In this document: positions 26,453 to 35,014 of the stretch, in pieces
How the letters are laid out: each line of letters starts with the position of its first letter
Position numbering within the stretch: the stretch's first letter is position 1
NCBI RefSeq assembly: GCF_007971525.1
Contig: NZ_CP042437.1
Span: forward strand, 310,001 to 374,000
Direction of reading: 5' to 3'
DNA: 64,000 nucleotides
Origin: Mucilaginibacter ginsenosidivorax
Lineage (GTDB): Bacteria; Bacteroidota; Bacteroidia; Sphingobacteriales; Sphingobacteriaceae
Notes under the pieces: model-generated
Told to the model about the DNA's origin: nothing
What the model saw: only the letters and a program-made list of their open reading frames with translations
The model's database searches: none
Made by a program: the position numbers and the translations under genes

Positions 26453-28336
26453 ATGCTGAGCCGTTATAAGACGATGAATCAAACGATCGCCGGTGCTTTA
26501 CCCCCAGACGCTATTTCGCTTTCCGAAGAAAAGCAGGCAATGCTCGCAGCTATTGTAGCAAGTTCTGACGATGCCATTATCAGTAAAACCACCAAGGGAA
26601 TTATTACCACCTGGAATCCGGCGGCGGAAAGAATGTTTGGCTATATAGAAGCGGAAGCAATTGGGCGTTCAATTATGATGATTGTCCCGCCAGATAGACA
26701 GGCAGAAGAGGTATACATTATCGGGCAAATTCTGCAAGGTAGAAAAATAGAACATTTTGAAACACTACGCACCACTAAAGACGGCCGTCAAATTCCCGTT
26801 TCCGTAACGGTATCGCCCATTTTGAACAAAAACGGAGTTATTATCGGTGCGTCAAAAATCGCGCGGGACATTAGCGACCGCCACCTCGCCCGTGAAAAAC
26901 AGGCGATTCTTGCGGCGATAGTTTCCTCTTCTGACGATATCATCATTAGTAAAACACTACAAGGTATAATTACCAGTTGGAATAAGGCAGCAGAAAAAAT
27001 CTTTGCTTATACCGAAGCGGAGGCCGTTGGTCAGCATATTTCACTGATCATTCCGCCAGACCGACTGAGCGAGGAGGATTTTATCATCGGCCAAATTGCC
27101 AACGGTAGAAAGGTCGACCATTTCGAGACAATTCGCCGTGGAAAGAATGGTCAAGATGTACATTTGTCGGTAACAGTGTCGCCGGTAGTGGATGAACAAG
27201 GAAAAATTATCGGTGCATCCAAAGTAGCGCGGGATATTTCATCTGCCAGGCATGCAGCGGAAAATAAAGGTTTGCTGACAGCGATCTCCAATACCTCTGA
27301 CGACACCATAGTCAGTAAGACCCTGGAGGGTATCATCACCAGTTGGAATCAGGCAGCGGAAAAGATGTTTGGTTACAGCGAGGAGGAGGCTTTAGGGCAA
27401 CACATCTCCCTCATCATCCCGCCAGAACGGATAGAAGAAGAAACGTACATTATCAGCGAAGTGAGCAGCGGTAACAAAGTCGACCATTTTCAGACTGTGC
27501 GCAAAGCGAAAGATGGACGTATGGTGCAGATCTCTCTCTCTGTATCACCTATTCTGGATGACAACGGCAAAATCATCGGTGCCTCAAAAATAGCGCGTGA
27601 TATCAGTGACCATTTGCGGCTCCAGGAAGAGAAGGCACAGCTTTACGATGAAATTAAAGCGCTCAATGATAAAAAAGACGAGTTTATCGGAATGGCCAGC
27701 CATGAACTAAAAACACCGTTAACCAGTATTCAAGCGTATTTACAGATATTAAATAACGATATGCCCGAAGAACGTCGGAAGGATTTTCTACGCCGGACCG
27801 GTCAGCAAGTTAAAAAACTGAACCAACTGGTTTCAGATTTGCTGGATATTTCCAAGATAGAAGCAGGGAAACTACAAATCAATCCTGAGCCCTTTGACAT
27901 TTGCACGGTCGTACGCGACGCTATAGAACTGATCACTTACACCAGTCCTACCCACACCGTTCGTTTTCAGACTGATCTGAATGATCTACTTGTGCTTGGA
28001 GACAGTCAGCGAATTGAACAGGTAATCTTAAATTTATTGACCAATGCTATCCGTTATGCGCCTTCATCAAAAGATATCGATGTATACCTCTCGGAGGAAA
28101 GTGGATTGGTTAAAGTCGGCGTCCGTGATCGCGGCATAGGCATTCCAGAAAATAAATTAACAGAAATATTTTCCAGGTTTTACCGGATAGCCGAAAATAA
28201 AAACACTTCCGGGCTCGGTCTCGGCCTATATCTTGCACGGCAGATCATCGAGCGTCACCATGGCCGCATTTGGGCGGAAAGTAAACCCGGAGAAGGCTCG
28301 GTTTTTTATTTTACTTTACCGATTGAAATCAACTAA
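26453..28336 (+). CDS. triple-PAS sensor histidine kinase
   Basis: The soluble 627-residue protein has three tandem PAS-PAC units of about 123 residues (near 22-145, 146-269 and 270-392). Each contains an SDDxIxSKT segment, GIITxWNxAAExxFxY and SPILDDNGKIIGASKIARDIS-type endings, so they arose by duplication. A HisKA domain (FIGMASHELKTPLTSIQAYLQ, about 415-435) and an HATPase domain with an N box (LNLLTNAIRYAPSS), DRGIGIP and GLGLGLYLA complete an intact kinase. No LOV cysteine motif or heme ligand is obvious. The gene ends 3 bp before a BLUF gene, so both probably form a light-responsive pair. An ATG at 26474 is an alternative start. Confidence 0.93.
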   Translation: MLSRYKTMNQTIAGALPPDAISLSEEKQAMLAAIVASSDDAIISKTTKGIITTWNPAAERMFGYIEAEAIGRSIMMIVPPDRQAEEVYIIGQILQGRKIEHFETLRTTKDGRQIPVSVTVSPILNKNGVIIGASKIARDISDRHLAREKQAILAAIVSSSDDIIISKTLQGIITSWNKAAEKIFAYTEAEAVGQHISLIIPPDRLSEEDFIIGQIANGRKVDHFETIRRGKNGQDVHLSVTVSPVVDEQGKIIGASKVARDISSARHAAENKGLLTAISNTSDDTIVSKTLEGIITSWNQAAEKMFGYSEEEALGQHISLIIPPERIEEETYIISEVSSGNKVDHFQTVRKAKDGRMVQISLSVSPILDDNGKIIGASKIARDISDHLRLQEEKAQLYDEIKALNDKKDEFIGMASHELKTPLTSIQAYLQILNNDMPEERRKDFLRRTGQQVKKLNQLVSDLLDISKIEAGKLQINPEPFDICTVVRDAIELITYTSPTHTVRFQTDLNDLLVLGDSQRIEQVILNLLTNAIRYAPSSKDIDVYLSEESGLVKVGVRDRGIGIPENKLTEIFSRFYRIAENKNTSGLGLGLYLARQIIERHHGRIWAESKPGEGSVFYFTLPIEIN

Positions 28337-28339
28337 ATC

Positions 28340-28717
28340 ATGGATCTTTATTACCTCATCTACACCAGTGTACCAGTAAGGCCGATGAATGAGCCAGAAT
28401 TGCAAGATTTATTAAGGGTCGCCAGAGAAGCCAATAGCCGCTTTGACGTCACCGGCCTGCTGATCAGCCTGCCCGAAAGCTTTATCCAACTGATTGAGGG
28501 CCCAAGAGCAAATATTGAGCAACTTTACCTGAATATTATGGCTGATAAGCGACACTATGGTGTAACGACATTACGTGAAGGGCTCATAGATAAACGTTTT
28601 TTTCCGGACTGGGCGATGGCTTTTAAAAGTCATGATACCCGGCAGTGCTACCAAAAGGCCCTAAGTCTACACGATGACAAGGTGTTGCAGCTTTTTGATA
28701 TTATAGAAACGAGTTAA
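28340..28717 (+). CDS. BLUF-domain blue-light sensor
   Basis: The 125-residue protein is a stand-alone BLUF domain that binds FAD and senses blue light. The three key residues are where they should be: Tyr8 (LIYTS), Asn32 (REANSRFDVTGLL) and Gln50 (SFIQLIEG). The rest matches the family (NIEQLYLNIMADKRHYGVTTLREG, RFFPDWAMAF, with Trp and Met in place for the switch). It begins 3 bp after the stop of the triple-PAS kinase, so the two are co-transcribed; the BLUF protein may act on the kinase. It ends in a 4-bp convergent overlap with a DUF5655 gene. Confidence 0.92.
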   Translation: MDLYYLIYTSVPVRPMNEPELQDLLRVAREANSRFDVTGLLISLPESFIQLIEGPRANIEQLYLNIMADKRHYGVTTLREGLIDKRFFPDWAMAFKSHDTRQCYQKALSLHDDKVLQLFDIIETS

Positions 28718-29115
28718 ATCAGATCATAAGATTCCCGCAGGTAAACAAAGATTCCGGGTTTGAGCTGATCCAGCGAGCTAAGGCGGATGTGGTTCTCGAA
28801 CTTTTTACCTGCGGGTACACTTTTCATTACTGGTTTCTCTTTGTGGGCTATTAAAGAGTAGAATTTGATATCCAGCCACTTTTTCATTGGACGGATCACC
28901 AGGAAACCAGTGCGACGATAAAAAACGATGCAGTTAGGCGTGGTGCTAATGAGCACTTTGGGCCAGTCTGAAACCTCCGCTAAAATCTTGTCGAAAACCA
29001 ATACCAATTCGTCTGACCGCCCTTCAAAGAGTGTATCGAGACTAACCCGCTTGCAATAATGTCGGAAGTCGGCCCAGGGCAGGTCACGCTCACATTTCGG
29101 GCAGGTCCAGCTCAT
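28714..29115 (-). CDS. DUF5655-domain protein
   Basis: The protein has 133 residues. The N-terminus has a small zinc-binding-like group (Cys5, Cys8, His19 and Cys21 in WTCPKCERDLPW and HYCKRV), followed by the DUF5655 domain (VFDKILAEVSDWPKVLIST, RRTGFLVIRPMKKWLDIKFY, HIRLSSLDQLKPGIFVYLRES). DUF5655 domains are widespread and have no proven function; the charged surface suggests DNA or protein contact. It lies 3 bp after another small minus-strand gene, so both are likely one operon, and ends against the BLUF gene. Confidence 0.8.
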   Translation of the reverse strand: MSWTCPKCERDLPWADFRHYCKRVSLDTLFEGRSDELVLVFDKILAEVSDWPKVLISTTPNCIVFYRRTGFLVIRPMKKWLDIKFYSLIAHKEKPVMKSVPAGKKFENHIRLSSLDQLKPGIFVYLRESYDLI

Positions 29116-29118
29116 TGA

Positions 29119-29349
29119 TTAACAGGCATCAAGAATGATCGTCCATTTGTTTTCGTCGTCGGGCGCATAAGTTAGCCCGTCACTCATTTCATAGACATGG
29201 CGTCCGCACTTCTCGCTGTAAAAGCCTTTCATTTCGCGGATAACCTGTCCGCGGTTTTCCTGGCGTAAATAATAAAACAGTGCATTAAGCGATGGACCGA
29301 CATCACTTAATTTTTGATATTCCCCTTCTTTTACAAATGCTGAGCTCAT
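29119..29349 (-). CDS. hypothetical protein, 76 residues
   Basis: This small protein (SAFVKEGEYQKLSDVGPSLN, FYYLRQENRGQVIREMKGFY, EMSDGLTYAPDDENKW) has no signal peptide or membrane segment. It resembles small conserved proteins that I recall from Sphingobacteriaceae, but no function is known. It is the first gene of a two-gene unit with the DUF5655 gene. It contains a single Cys at the C-terminal end. Confidence 0.65.
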   Translation of the reverse strand: MSSAFVKEGEYQKLSDVGPSLNALFYYLRQENRGQVIREMKGFYSEKCGRHVYEMSDGLTYAPDDENKWTIILDAC

Positions 29350-29372
29350 AGGATAGATGATTTTATAACTAT

Positions 29373-29600
29373 TTACAAATAATGTGCCTCGATGCGGCCG
29401 GCGATCTGCACGATGACTTCCTCATCTACAACGGCGGGGTTGCAACAGATGCGAATGTGTTCTTTTTCATACGGTTCAAAGACAGCATCCTACTCCATAC
29501 CGGCAAAAAATTCAATTCACATTTATCCGCGCCGCTATTGACGACCTGAAAACTAAACGGTTCTGCGATTCCTGCCACACTTACTCGAATTGTTCCATTG
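29373..29600 (-). pseudogene. remnant of a small conserved protein
   Basis: On the minus strand a frame reading DAVFEPYEKEHIRICCNPAVV and EEVIVQIAGRIEAHYL ends with TAA at 29373-29375. Its last 16 residues resemble the end of the intact 77-residue protein at 55.2-55.4 kb (EETIAEIGLRIESHYQ). Upstream, a TAG and a frame change separate it from the preceding open piece (RVSVAGIAEPFSFQVVNSG). It is therefore a broken copy of a small gene. The left edge of the remnant is approximate. Confidence 0.45.
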
Positions 29601-29676
29601 GTATAACCTTTATCGTTCTAATTAAAACCCGTTGGTATTGAATTTGTTATATCCCTACATATAAAAAACTAAAACT

Positions 29677-29841
29677 ATGGCAACTAGAGGAACAAAAGTG
29701 GAAAGGCATTCGGTATCCGAACAACCACATGAATTGAAATACGAAGCAAAGAAGACAGGCACAACGCCTAAAAAGGTGGAAGCCGCAAAGAAATCAGCCG
29801 GCAGTAATCAACGCTCAGCGGTAGAAAAGAAAATTAAGTAG
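29677..29841 (+). CDS. small basic protein, divergent DUF3606-like
   Basis: This 54-residue, Lys-rich protein starts MATRGTKVERHSVSEQPHEL. The spacing of KYEAKKTGTTPKKVEAAKKS and the ending NQRSAVEKKIK loosely parallels DUF3606 (an aromatic-Lys-Gly core followed by an Ala helix). It lies 53 bp before an evident DUF3606 gene and just upstream of ligD, so it may be part of a stress-induced operon. Function is unknown; the family assignment is weak. Confidence 0.55.
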   Translation: MATRGTKVERHSVSEQPHELKYEAKKTGTTPKKVEAAKKSAGSNQRSAVEKKIK

Positions 29842-29894
29842 TAATAATTGTGATTAAAGCACAGCCCCGCAAGGGGCCTTGTTGGTTAAAGAGA

Positions 29895-30068
29895 ATGGAA
29901 CGAAAATTAAAACCAAAAGCTGAAGATACCCGAACAGTTGATATAGATGATGCTTACACCCTTGATTTTTGGGCCAAGGAATTTGGCGTGTCTAAAGAAA
30001 AATTAATGGCGGCTGTATTTGCGGCAGGCACAAACGCACGGGATGTAAAACGCGAATTAAAGAAATAA
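29895..30068 (+). CDS. DUF3606-domain protein
   Basis: With the ATG at 29895 the protein has 57 residues (an upstream in-frame start at 29850 would add 15 residues of poor character). The DUF3606 core is clear: DIDDAYTLDFWAKEFGVSKEKLMAAVFAAGTNARDVKREL. The family consists of short helical proteins of unknown function, common near stress and repair genes. It ends 4 bp before ligD, so it is probably co-transcribed with it. A second DUF3606 gene starts at the right edge of the window. Confidence 0.75.
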   Translation: MERKLKPKAEDTRTVDIDDAYTLDFWAKEFGVSKEKLMAAVFAAGTNARDVKRELKK

Positions 30069-30072
30069 GCCT

Positions 30073-32796
30073 ATGGGCCTGAAAGAATACATCAAAAAAA
30101 GGGATTTTAAAAAAACCTCCGAACCAAAGGCCGGGGCCAGCAAGGACAACGATCACCTGATCTTCGTGGTGCAAAAGCATGACGCGTCCCGGTTGCATTA
30201 TGATTTCCGGCTGGAAATGGACCACGTATTGAAAAGCTGGGCGGTACCTAGAGGCCCGATGCTTGATCCAAAGGTAAAACACCTGGCCATGATGGTTGAG
30301 GATCATCCCTTTGATTATCTAAATTTCGAGGGCATTATTCCGGAAGGGGAATACGGCGGCGGGACGGTGATCGTTTGGGACGAGGGCACCTATGAGCCAA
30401 TCGAACCCATCAAGGGGAAAAAGGCGCAGGAAAAAGCAATGCTAAAACAACTTGCTTCCGGCCAACTGAAAATCAAACTGCACGGCGAAAAGCTGAACGG
30501 TGAATTTGCGCTGGTGAAAACCCACGGCATGGGGGAAAATGCCTGGCTGATGATCAAACACAAGGATGAATTCGCGACCGGCGATGATGTGACCAAACAG
30601 GATAAATCTGTGCTATCCGGCAAAACCATCGAAACCATGGCCAAAACCAGTGAGAAGGTTTGGCAGCACGGGCATGAAGAAGGCGTGGCGCCCGAACAGG
30701 AACTGGCGGACAAGATCGAAACAACGGAACCCGAAACTACAAAATCCGACATCGTCAAAATTTTAAAATCAGCGCCCAAATCAAAAGTACCCACCAATAT
30801 CAAACCGATGAAAGCTACCTTGTTGGATGAGCCTTTCGACCAACCCGGCTGGCTGTTCGAGGTAAAATGGGACGGTTACCGCGCGATCTCAGTACTGGAT
30901 AAAAAAGAAGGTGCAAGCCTGATCTCCCGTAACAATCTTCCCTTTGAAAAATACTATCCAATCAACGATGCGTTAAAAAAGTGGAATATGAACGCCGTGC
31001 TGGACGGCGAGTTATTGGTATTGAATGAAAAAGGCATTTCAAATTTTGGTGCCATGCAAAACTGGCGCAGTGAAGCGGACGGCAACCTGGTTTACTACAT
31101 CTTTGACATTCTATGGTACGAGGGAAAGAATTTAACGGGCTTACCTTTAAAGGATCGTCAAGCGATACTCCAAAGCATTTTGCCGACAGAAAACGACCAC
31201 ATCCGTCAAAGCAAAGTATTTGATGCCAATGGAATCGACTTCTTCGCCGCAGCAGAACGCATGGGACTGGAAGGTATCATCGCGAAAAAGGCGGATAGTG
31301 TTTACACCTCTGATCTCCGCAGTAAAGAATGGCTAAAAGTAAAAGTACAGCGCCGCCAGGAGGTGGTGATTGCCGGCTTTACCAAAAATGAAGGAACCGG
31401 CAAATCATTCAGCGCGTTAATATTGGGTGTACACGATAAAAAGAGTGAGTTGAAATTTGTCGGCAAGGTCGGGACCGGTTTTTCCGACAAGCTTCAAAAA
31501 GAAATGATGGGCCAGTTCATACCGCTGATTACGGAGAAAAGCCCCTTTGATTTTGAAGTAGACGTCGATAAGCCTACCCGCTTCCGGCCAAAACGCTTGG
31601 GCGCTAAACCAACGTGGCTGAAACCGGAATTGGTTTGCGAAGTTGGATTCGCCGAAGTGACCAGCGACGGTGTCTTTAGGCAAGCCTCATTCAAAGGCAT
31701 GCGCATCGATAAGAATGCTAAAGATGTCATACTGGAAAAGCCTGCACATACGGAAGAAACCGTAGCGGAAACGGATCAAGAAAATGAAGCGCAAACCAAA
31801 AAGTCCGCATCGAAAACTAAAAAGCCGGAATTAAAGCTTGATCCCGTAAAAAATACGGAACGAAAAACGCTGCTTAACCCGACCGAGGACACGCAAACCA
31901 AGAAGATATACGGCCACGAACTGAAGTTTAATCACGTAACCAAATTATACTGGCCCGAAGATAAGGTGACCAAAGGCGATATGCTCAATTATTACTACAA
32001 GGTGGGCGAACTCATGATGCCATACCTGAAGGACAGGCCGATGTCGCTGAACCGTTTTCCGGGCGGTATCCACGGACAGAGTTTCTACCAAAAGAATGTG
32101 ACCGATAAAGCACCCGATTGGGCCGAAACGTTTGATCACGTAACAGATGAAGGGAAGGTCACCAAATACCTCGTTGGAACGGACGAGGCCAGTTTACTTT
32201 GGATGAATTCGTTGGGCTGTATCGAGATCAATCCCTGGTTCAGCCGTGCGCAGACCCCTGACAACCCGGATTATTGCGTAATCGACCTTGACCCTGATAA
32301 GCATACCTACGACCAGGTGGTTGAGGCTGCAAGGATCACCAAAGAAATACTGGATGCCATTGACGTCCCCAGCTATCCAAAAACCTCCGGGTCGACAGGA
32401 ATGCACATTTATATCCCGCTGGGGGCTAAATACACCTACCAGCAATCACAATTATTTGCCAACATCGTTGTGAAACTGGTGCATAAGCAAATCCCGGACT
32501 ATACAAGTCTCGAAAGAAGCATCGCTGCCAGGAACGGAAAGATGTACCTCGACTTTTTGCAGAACCGTCCCGGGGCTACGATTGCCGGACCATTCTCACT
32601 GCGTCCAAAACCGGGCGCCACTGTATCTACGCCTTTAAGTTGGGATGAGGTAAAACCCGGTTTAACCATACAACATTTCAACATCAGGAATGCGATGGAC
32701 CGTTTCAAAGAAACCGGTGATCTGTTTAAAGGCGTGTTAGGCAAAGGGATTGACCTGGAAGAAACGTTGAAGAAGGTGAAAAGTAAATTTCATTAG
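30073..32796 (+). CDS. ligD: multifunctional ATP-dependent DNA ligase LigD
   Basis: The 907-residue protein has all three LigD activities. The 3'-phosphoesterase domain (about 25-160) has QKHDASRLHYDFRLEM, EDHPFDY and PEGEYGGG. The ATP-dependent ligase domain (about 245-560) has the lysine nucleophile Lys265 in EVKWDGYR. The archaeo-eukaryotic primase-type polymerase domain (about 615-905) has LYWPEDKVTKGDM, SFYQKN and the metal pair in VIDLDPD. The order phosphoesterase-ligase-polymerase is usual for Bacteroidota. LigD seals double-strand breaks in non-homologous end joining with Ku; no ku gene lies in the window. It faces the exonuclease III gene, with 3 bp between. Confidence 0.96.
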   Translation: MGLKEYIKKRDFKKTSEPKAGASKDNDHLIFVVQKHDASRLHYDFRLEMDHVLKSWAVPRGPMLDPKVKHLAMMVEDHPFDYLNFEGIIPEGEYGGGTVIVWDEGTYEPIEPIKGKKAQEKAMLKQLASGQLKIKLHGEKLNGEFALVKTHGMGENAWLMIKHKDEFATGDDVTKQDKSVLSGKTIETMAKTSEKVWQHGHEEGVAPEQELADKIETTEPETTKSDIVKILKSAPKSKVPTNIKPMKATLLDEPFDQPGWLFEVKWDGYRAISVLDKKEGASLISRNNLPFEKYYPINDALKKWNMNAVLDGELLVLNEKGISNFGAMQNWRSEADGNLVYYIFDILWYEGKNLTGLPLKDRQAILQSILPTENDHIRQSKVFDANGIDFFAAAERMGLEGIIAKKADSVYTSDLRSKEWLKVKVQRRQEVVIAGFTKNEGTGKSFSALILGVHDKKSELKFVGKVGTGFSDKLQKEMMGQFIPLITEKSPFDFEVDVDKPTRFRPKRLGAKPTWLKPELVCEVGFAEVTSDGVFRQASFKGMRIDKNAKDVILEKPAHTEETVAETDQENEAQTKKSASKTKKPELKLDPVKNTERKTLLNPTEDTQTKKIYGHELKFNHVTKLYWPEDKVTKGDMLNYYYKVGELMMPYLKDRPMSLNRFPGGIHGQSFYQKNVTDKAPDWAETFDHVTDEGKVTKYLVGTDEASLLWMNSLGCIEINPWFSRAQTPDNPDYCVIDLDPDKHTYDQVVEAARITKEILDAIDVPSYPKTSGSTGMHIYIPLGAKYTYQQSQLFANIVVKLVHKQIPDYTSLERSIAARNGKMYLDFLQNRPGATIAGPFSLRPKPGATVSTPLSWDEVKPGLTIQHFNIRNAMDRFKETGDLFKGVLGKGIDLEETLKKVKSKFH

Positions 32797-32799
32797 CAG

Positions 32800-33570
32800 T
32801 TAGTCGATTACTATCCAGGCCGGCGCATGGTCGCTGCTATGATCCCAGCCCCGAACATCCTTATCAACGCCGCCCGATTTCAGGCGGCTCTGAAGGTTAC
32901 CATTTAGAAGGAAGTGGTCAGGTCTTAAACCCGCATCCCTGTCATAGGCATTACGCAAGTAATCCCAAAAGGTATAAATCCGATCATCAGGATATAGTTT
33001 ACGGATCGCATCTGTCCAACCCAACTTCAGTAATTCCAGCCACAGCTTCCTTGCCTCCGGTCGGAATAAAGCGTTATCCTTATATTTCACCGGCTTATAG
33101 GTATCCTGGTCGGTTGGCATAATATTAAAATCGCCAATTAATGCGACCGGCAAATCAAAGCCCTGCAACTTTTTAGCATGAGCGGTAAGTCGCCTGATCC
33201 ATTTCAATTTATAATCGAACTTCGGGCCGGGGAATGGATTGCCATTTGGCAGGTATAAACAGCCAATGACAATTCCGTTGATAAAGCCTTCAATATACCT
33301 GCTGTGGGTATCGTCCGGATCTCCATCCAATCCACGCCGGGTTTCCTGGATCTCTCCGTAACGTGATAATAATGCAACGCCGTTCCAGCTTTTTTGTCCA
33401 TGCCAAATAGCATGGTACCCGGCATCAAGCAATGCCTGTTCAGGAAACCTTTTATCCTCGCATTTTAATTCCTGCAAACAAACGACATCGGGATTTGCTT
33501 GCGCCAGCCAGCGCTTCAAATTTTCGATCCGCCCGTTAATCCCGTTGATATTATAAGTGGCAATTTTCAC
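32800..33570 (-). CDS. xth: exonuclease III-family AP endonuclease
   Basis: The protein has 256 residues and the full exonuclease III/APE1 pattern: MKIATYNINGINGR, VVCLQELKCED with the metal-binding Glu, NGVALLSR, ALIGDFNIMPTDQD with catalytic Asp and Asn, and the final SDHAPAWI. Such enzymes cut at abasic sites and remove 3' blocking groups. The gene is convergent with ligD and lies 2 kb from an Fpg-type glycosylase, so the region encodes consecutive base-excision steps. The length and motifs are intact. Confidence 0.95.
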   Translation of the reverse strand: MKIATYNINGINGRIENLKRWLAQANPDVVCLQELKCEDKRFPEQALLDAGYHAIWHGQKSWNGVALLSRYGEIQETRRGLDGDPDDTHSRYIEGFINGIVIGCLYLPNGNPFPGPKFDYKLKWIRRLTAHAKKLQGFDLPVALIGDFNIMPTDQDTYKPVKYKDNALFRPEARKLWLELLKLGWTDAIRKLYPDDRIYTFWDYLRNAYDRDAGLRPDHFLLNGNLQSRLKSGGVDKDVRGWDHSSDHAPAWIVID

Positions 33571-33646
33571 TCATGAACAACATCTTCCGCCATATATAGT
33601 TCCCTAAACATCAAACTAAATCTTGTCCCGATGCTTCTATAAGCCT

Positions 33647-33940
33647 ATGACAACAATCAAAAACATTCAGCCACTCAGCGCAGAGAAGCTCTTCGACTTA
33701 TTAAAGACCAGTTTCGCGGATTATATCAACAGCAAATTAGGTTCCAACCTGGCTATTGAATATGCGCATGTATTCAACGAGATCAATATATCCTTTCCCG
33801 AAGTAATCGAAGGGCCCGCGCTTAATATCGCCATAACCGACGTGGAATTGACGGTTACGCTGCTGGCTACGGAGAGTGATTACAATGCGGAATTACTGGA
33901 GGAACACCTGATTGGTTTCCTCGAACAGCAGGCATCATGA
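33647..33940 (+). CDS. hypothetical protein, 97 residues
   Basis: The likely start is the ATG at 33647 (MTTIKNIQPLSAEKLFDLL). The protein is soluble, with alternating strands (LAIEYAHVFNEINISFPEV, LNIAITDVELTVTLLATE) and a helical end. No family is recognised. Its last codons overlap the start of the reductase gene by 4 nt (ATGA), so it is translationally coupled to it. Confidence 0.6.
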   Translation: MTTIKNIQPLSAEKLFDLLKTSFADYINSKLGSNLAIEYAHVFNEINISFPEVIEGPALNIAITDVELTVTLLATESDYNAELLEEHLIGFLEQQAS

Positions 33941-35004
33941 GCAATAGCGCATTGGTCGTGGGTGCCAGCGGCATCGCAGGCAGTAACCTGGCCAAACAAT
34001 TGATCGCTGAAGGTTGGGAAACTTATGGACTGGCCCGTAATCCAAGCCATGACATTGCCGGTCTGCAAGCCCTAAAAGCCGATCTTTTGGATAAAGATAG
34101 CCTCCTACAAGCTTTGGCAACGATCAGGCCTAACCATGTTTACATCACTACCTGGATGCGGAACGAAACGGAAGCGGAGAATATCCGGGTGAATAGCCTG
34201 ATGGTACGCAACCTGCTGGAAGTATTGACCATTCACCAATCAGTTCGGCACGTAGCTTTGGTTACCGGACTAAAACATTATTTAGGGCCGTTCGAGGCCT
34301 ATGCCAAAGCGGGATTCTTGCCGGAAACTCCTTTAAGGGAGGAACATCCCAGGCTGGACATCGAAAACTTTTATTATGCCCAGGAAGACGAAGTTTACGC
34401 TGCTGCCGAACGCGATGGCTTTAGCTGGAGCATCCACCGTCCGCATACTGTCATCGGACAGGCCGTGGGTAACGCCATGAACCTCGGCACGACCCTGGCG
34501 GTCTATGCTTCGATCTGCAAGGAAGCCGGCCGCCCTTTTATTTTCCCCGGTTCAGCCGCCCAATGGAACGGCCTATCCGACGTGACCGATGCAAGGATAC
34601 TTGCCGCGCAATTGATTTGGGCATCCACTACGGAAGCTGCCCGTAACCAAGCCTTCAATATCGTGAATGGCGATGTTTTTCGCTGGAGCCGCCTATGGAA
34701 TAAGATCGCAGCTTACTTTAGCGTTGAGTCTTCAGGTTTTGACGGCACCATTCATCTACTGGAGCAAACGATGGTGAATGATATAGCTGTTTGGCAGGAG
34801 ATCGCGCAAAAGTACGACCTGAAAGAAACAGACCTCAATCATTTGGCCAGTCCCTGGCATACCGACCTGGATCTCGGCAGGCCAATTGAAGTGATGACCG
34901 ATATGTCCAAAAGCCGCAAATTCGGCTTTACTGCGTATCAGGAGACGGAAGAGAGTTTTTACGATCTCTTTGCACAATTGCGCGGCGCCAAACTTATTCC
35001 GTAA
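33937..35004 (+). CDS. PRISE-type NAD(P)-dependent short-chain reductase
   Basis: The protein has 355 residues. The Rossmann motif ALVVGASGIAGSNLAKQL is at the N-terminus, and the segments VYITTWMRNETEAENI, HVALVTGLKHYLGPF and RLDIENFYYAQEDEV match the progesterone 5-beta-reductase/iridoid synthase-like (PRISE) family of extended SDRs. They reduce enone double bonds with NADPH. Bacterial members are of unknown physiological substrate. The catalytic Tyr is in the NFYYAQED segment. It is coupled to the small gene before it and convergent with an Fpg-like gene. Confidence 0.88.
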   Translation: MSNSALVVGASGIAGSNLAKQLIAEGWETYGLARNPSHDIAGLQALKADLLDKDSLLQALATIRPNHVYITTWMRNETEAENIRVNSLMVRNLLEVLTIHQSVRHVALVTGLKHYLGPFEAYAKAGFLPETPLREEHPRLDIENFYYAQEDEVYAAAERDGFSWSIHRPHTVIGQAVGNAMNLGTTLAVYASICKEAGRPFIFPGSAAQWNGLSDVTDARILAAQLIWASTTEAARNQAFNIVNGDVFRWSRLWNKIAAYFSVESSGFDGTIHLLEQTMVNDIAVWQEIAQKYDLKETDLNHLASPWHTDLDLGRPIEVMTDMSKSRKFGFTAYQETEESFYDLFAQLRGAKLIP

Positions 35005-35014
35005 GCTTAGTGCT

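Noticed and set aside
30390..31730. Long minus-strand frames inside ligD, and similar frames within uvrA, imuB, dnaE2 and susC
   Set aside because: They are antisense or shifted shadows of clearly conserved genes, helped by the codon usage.
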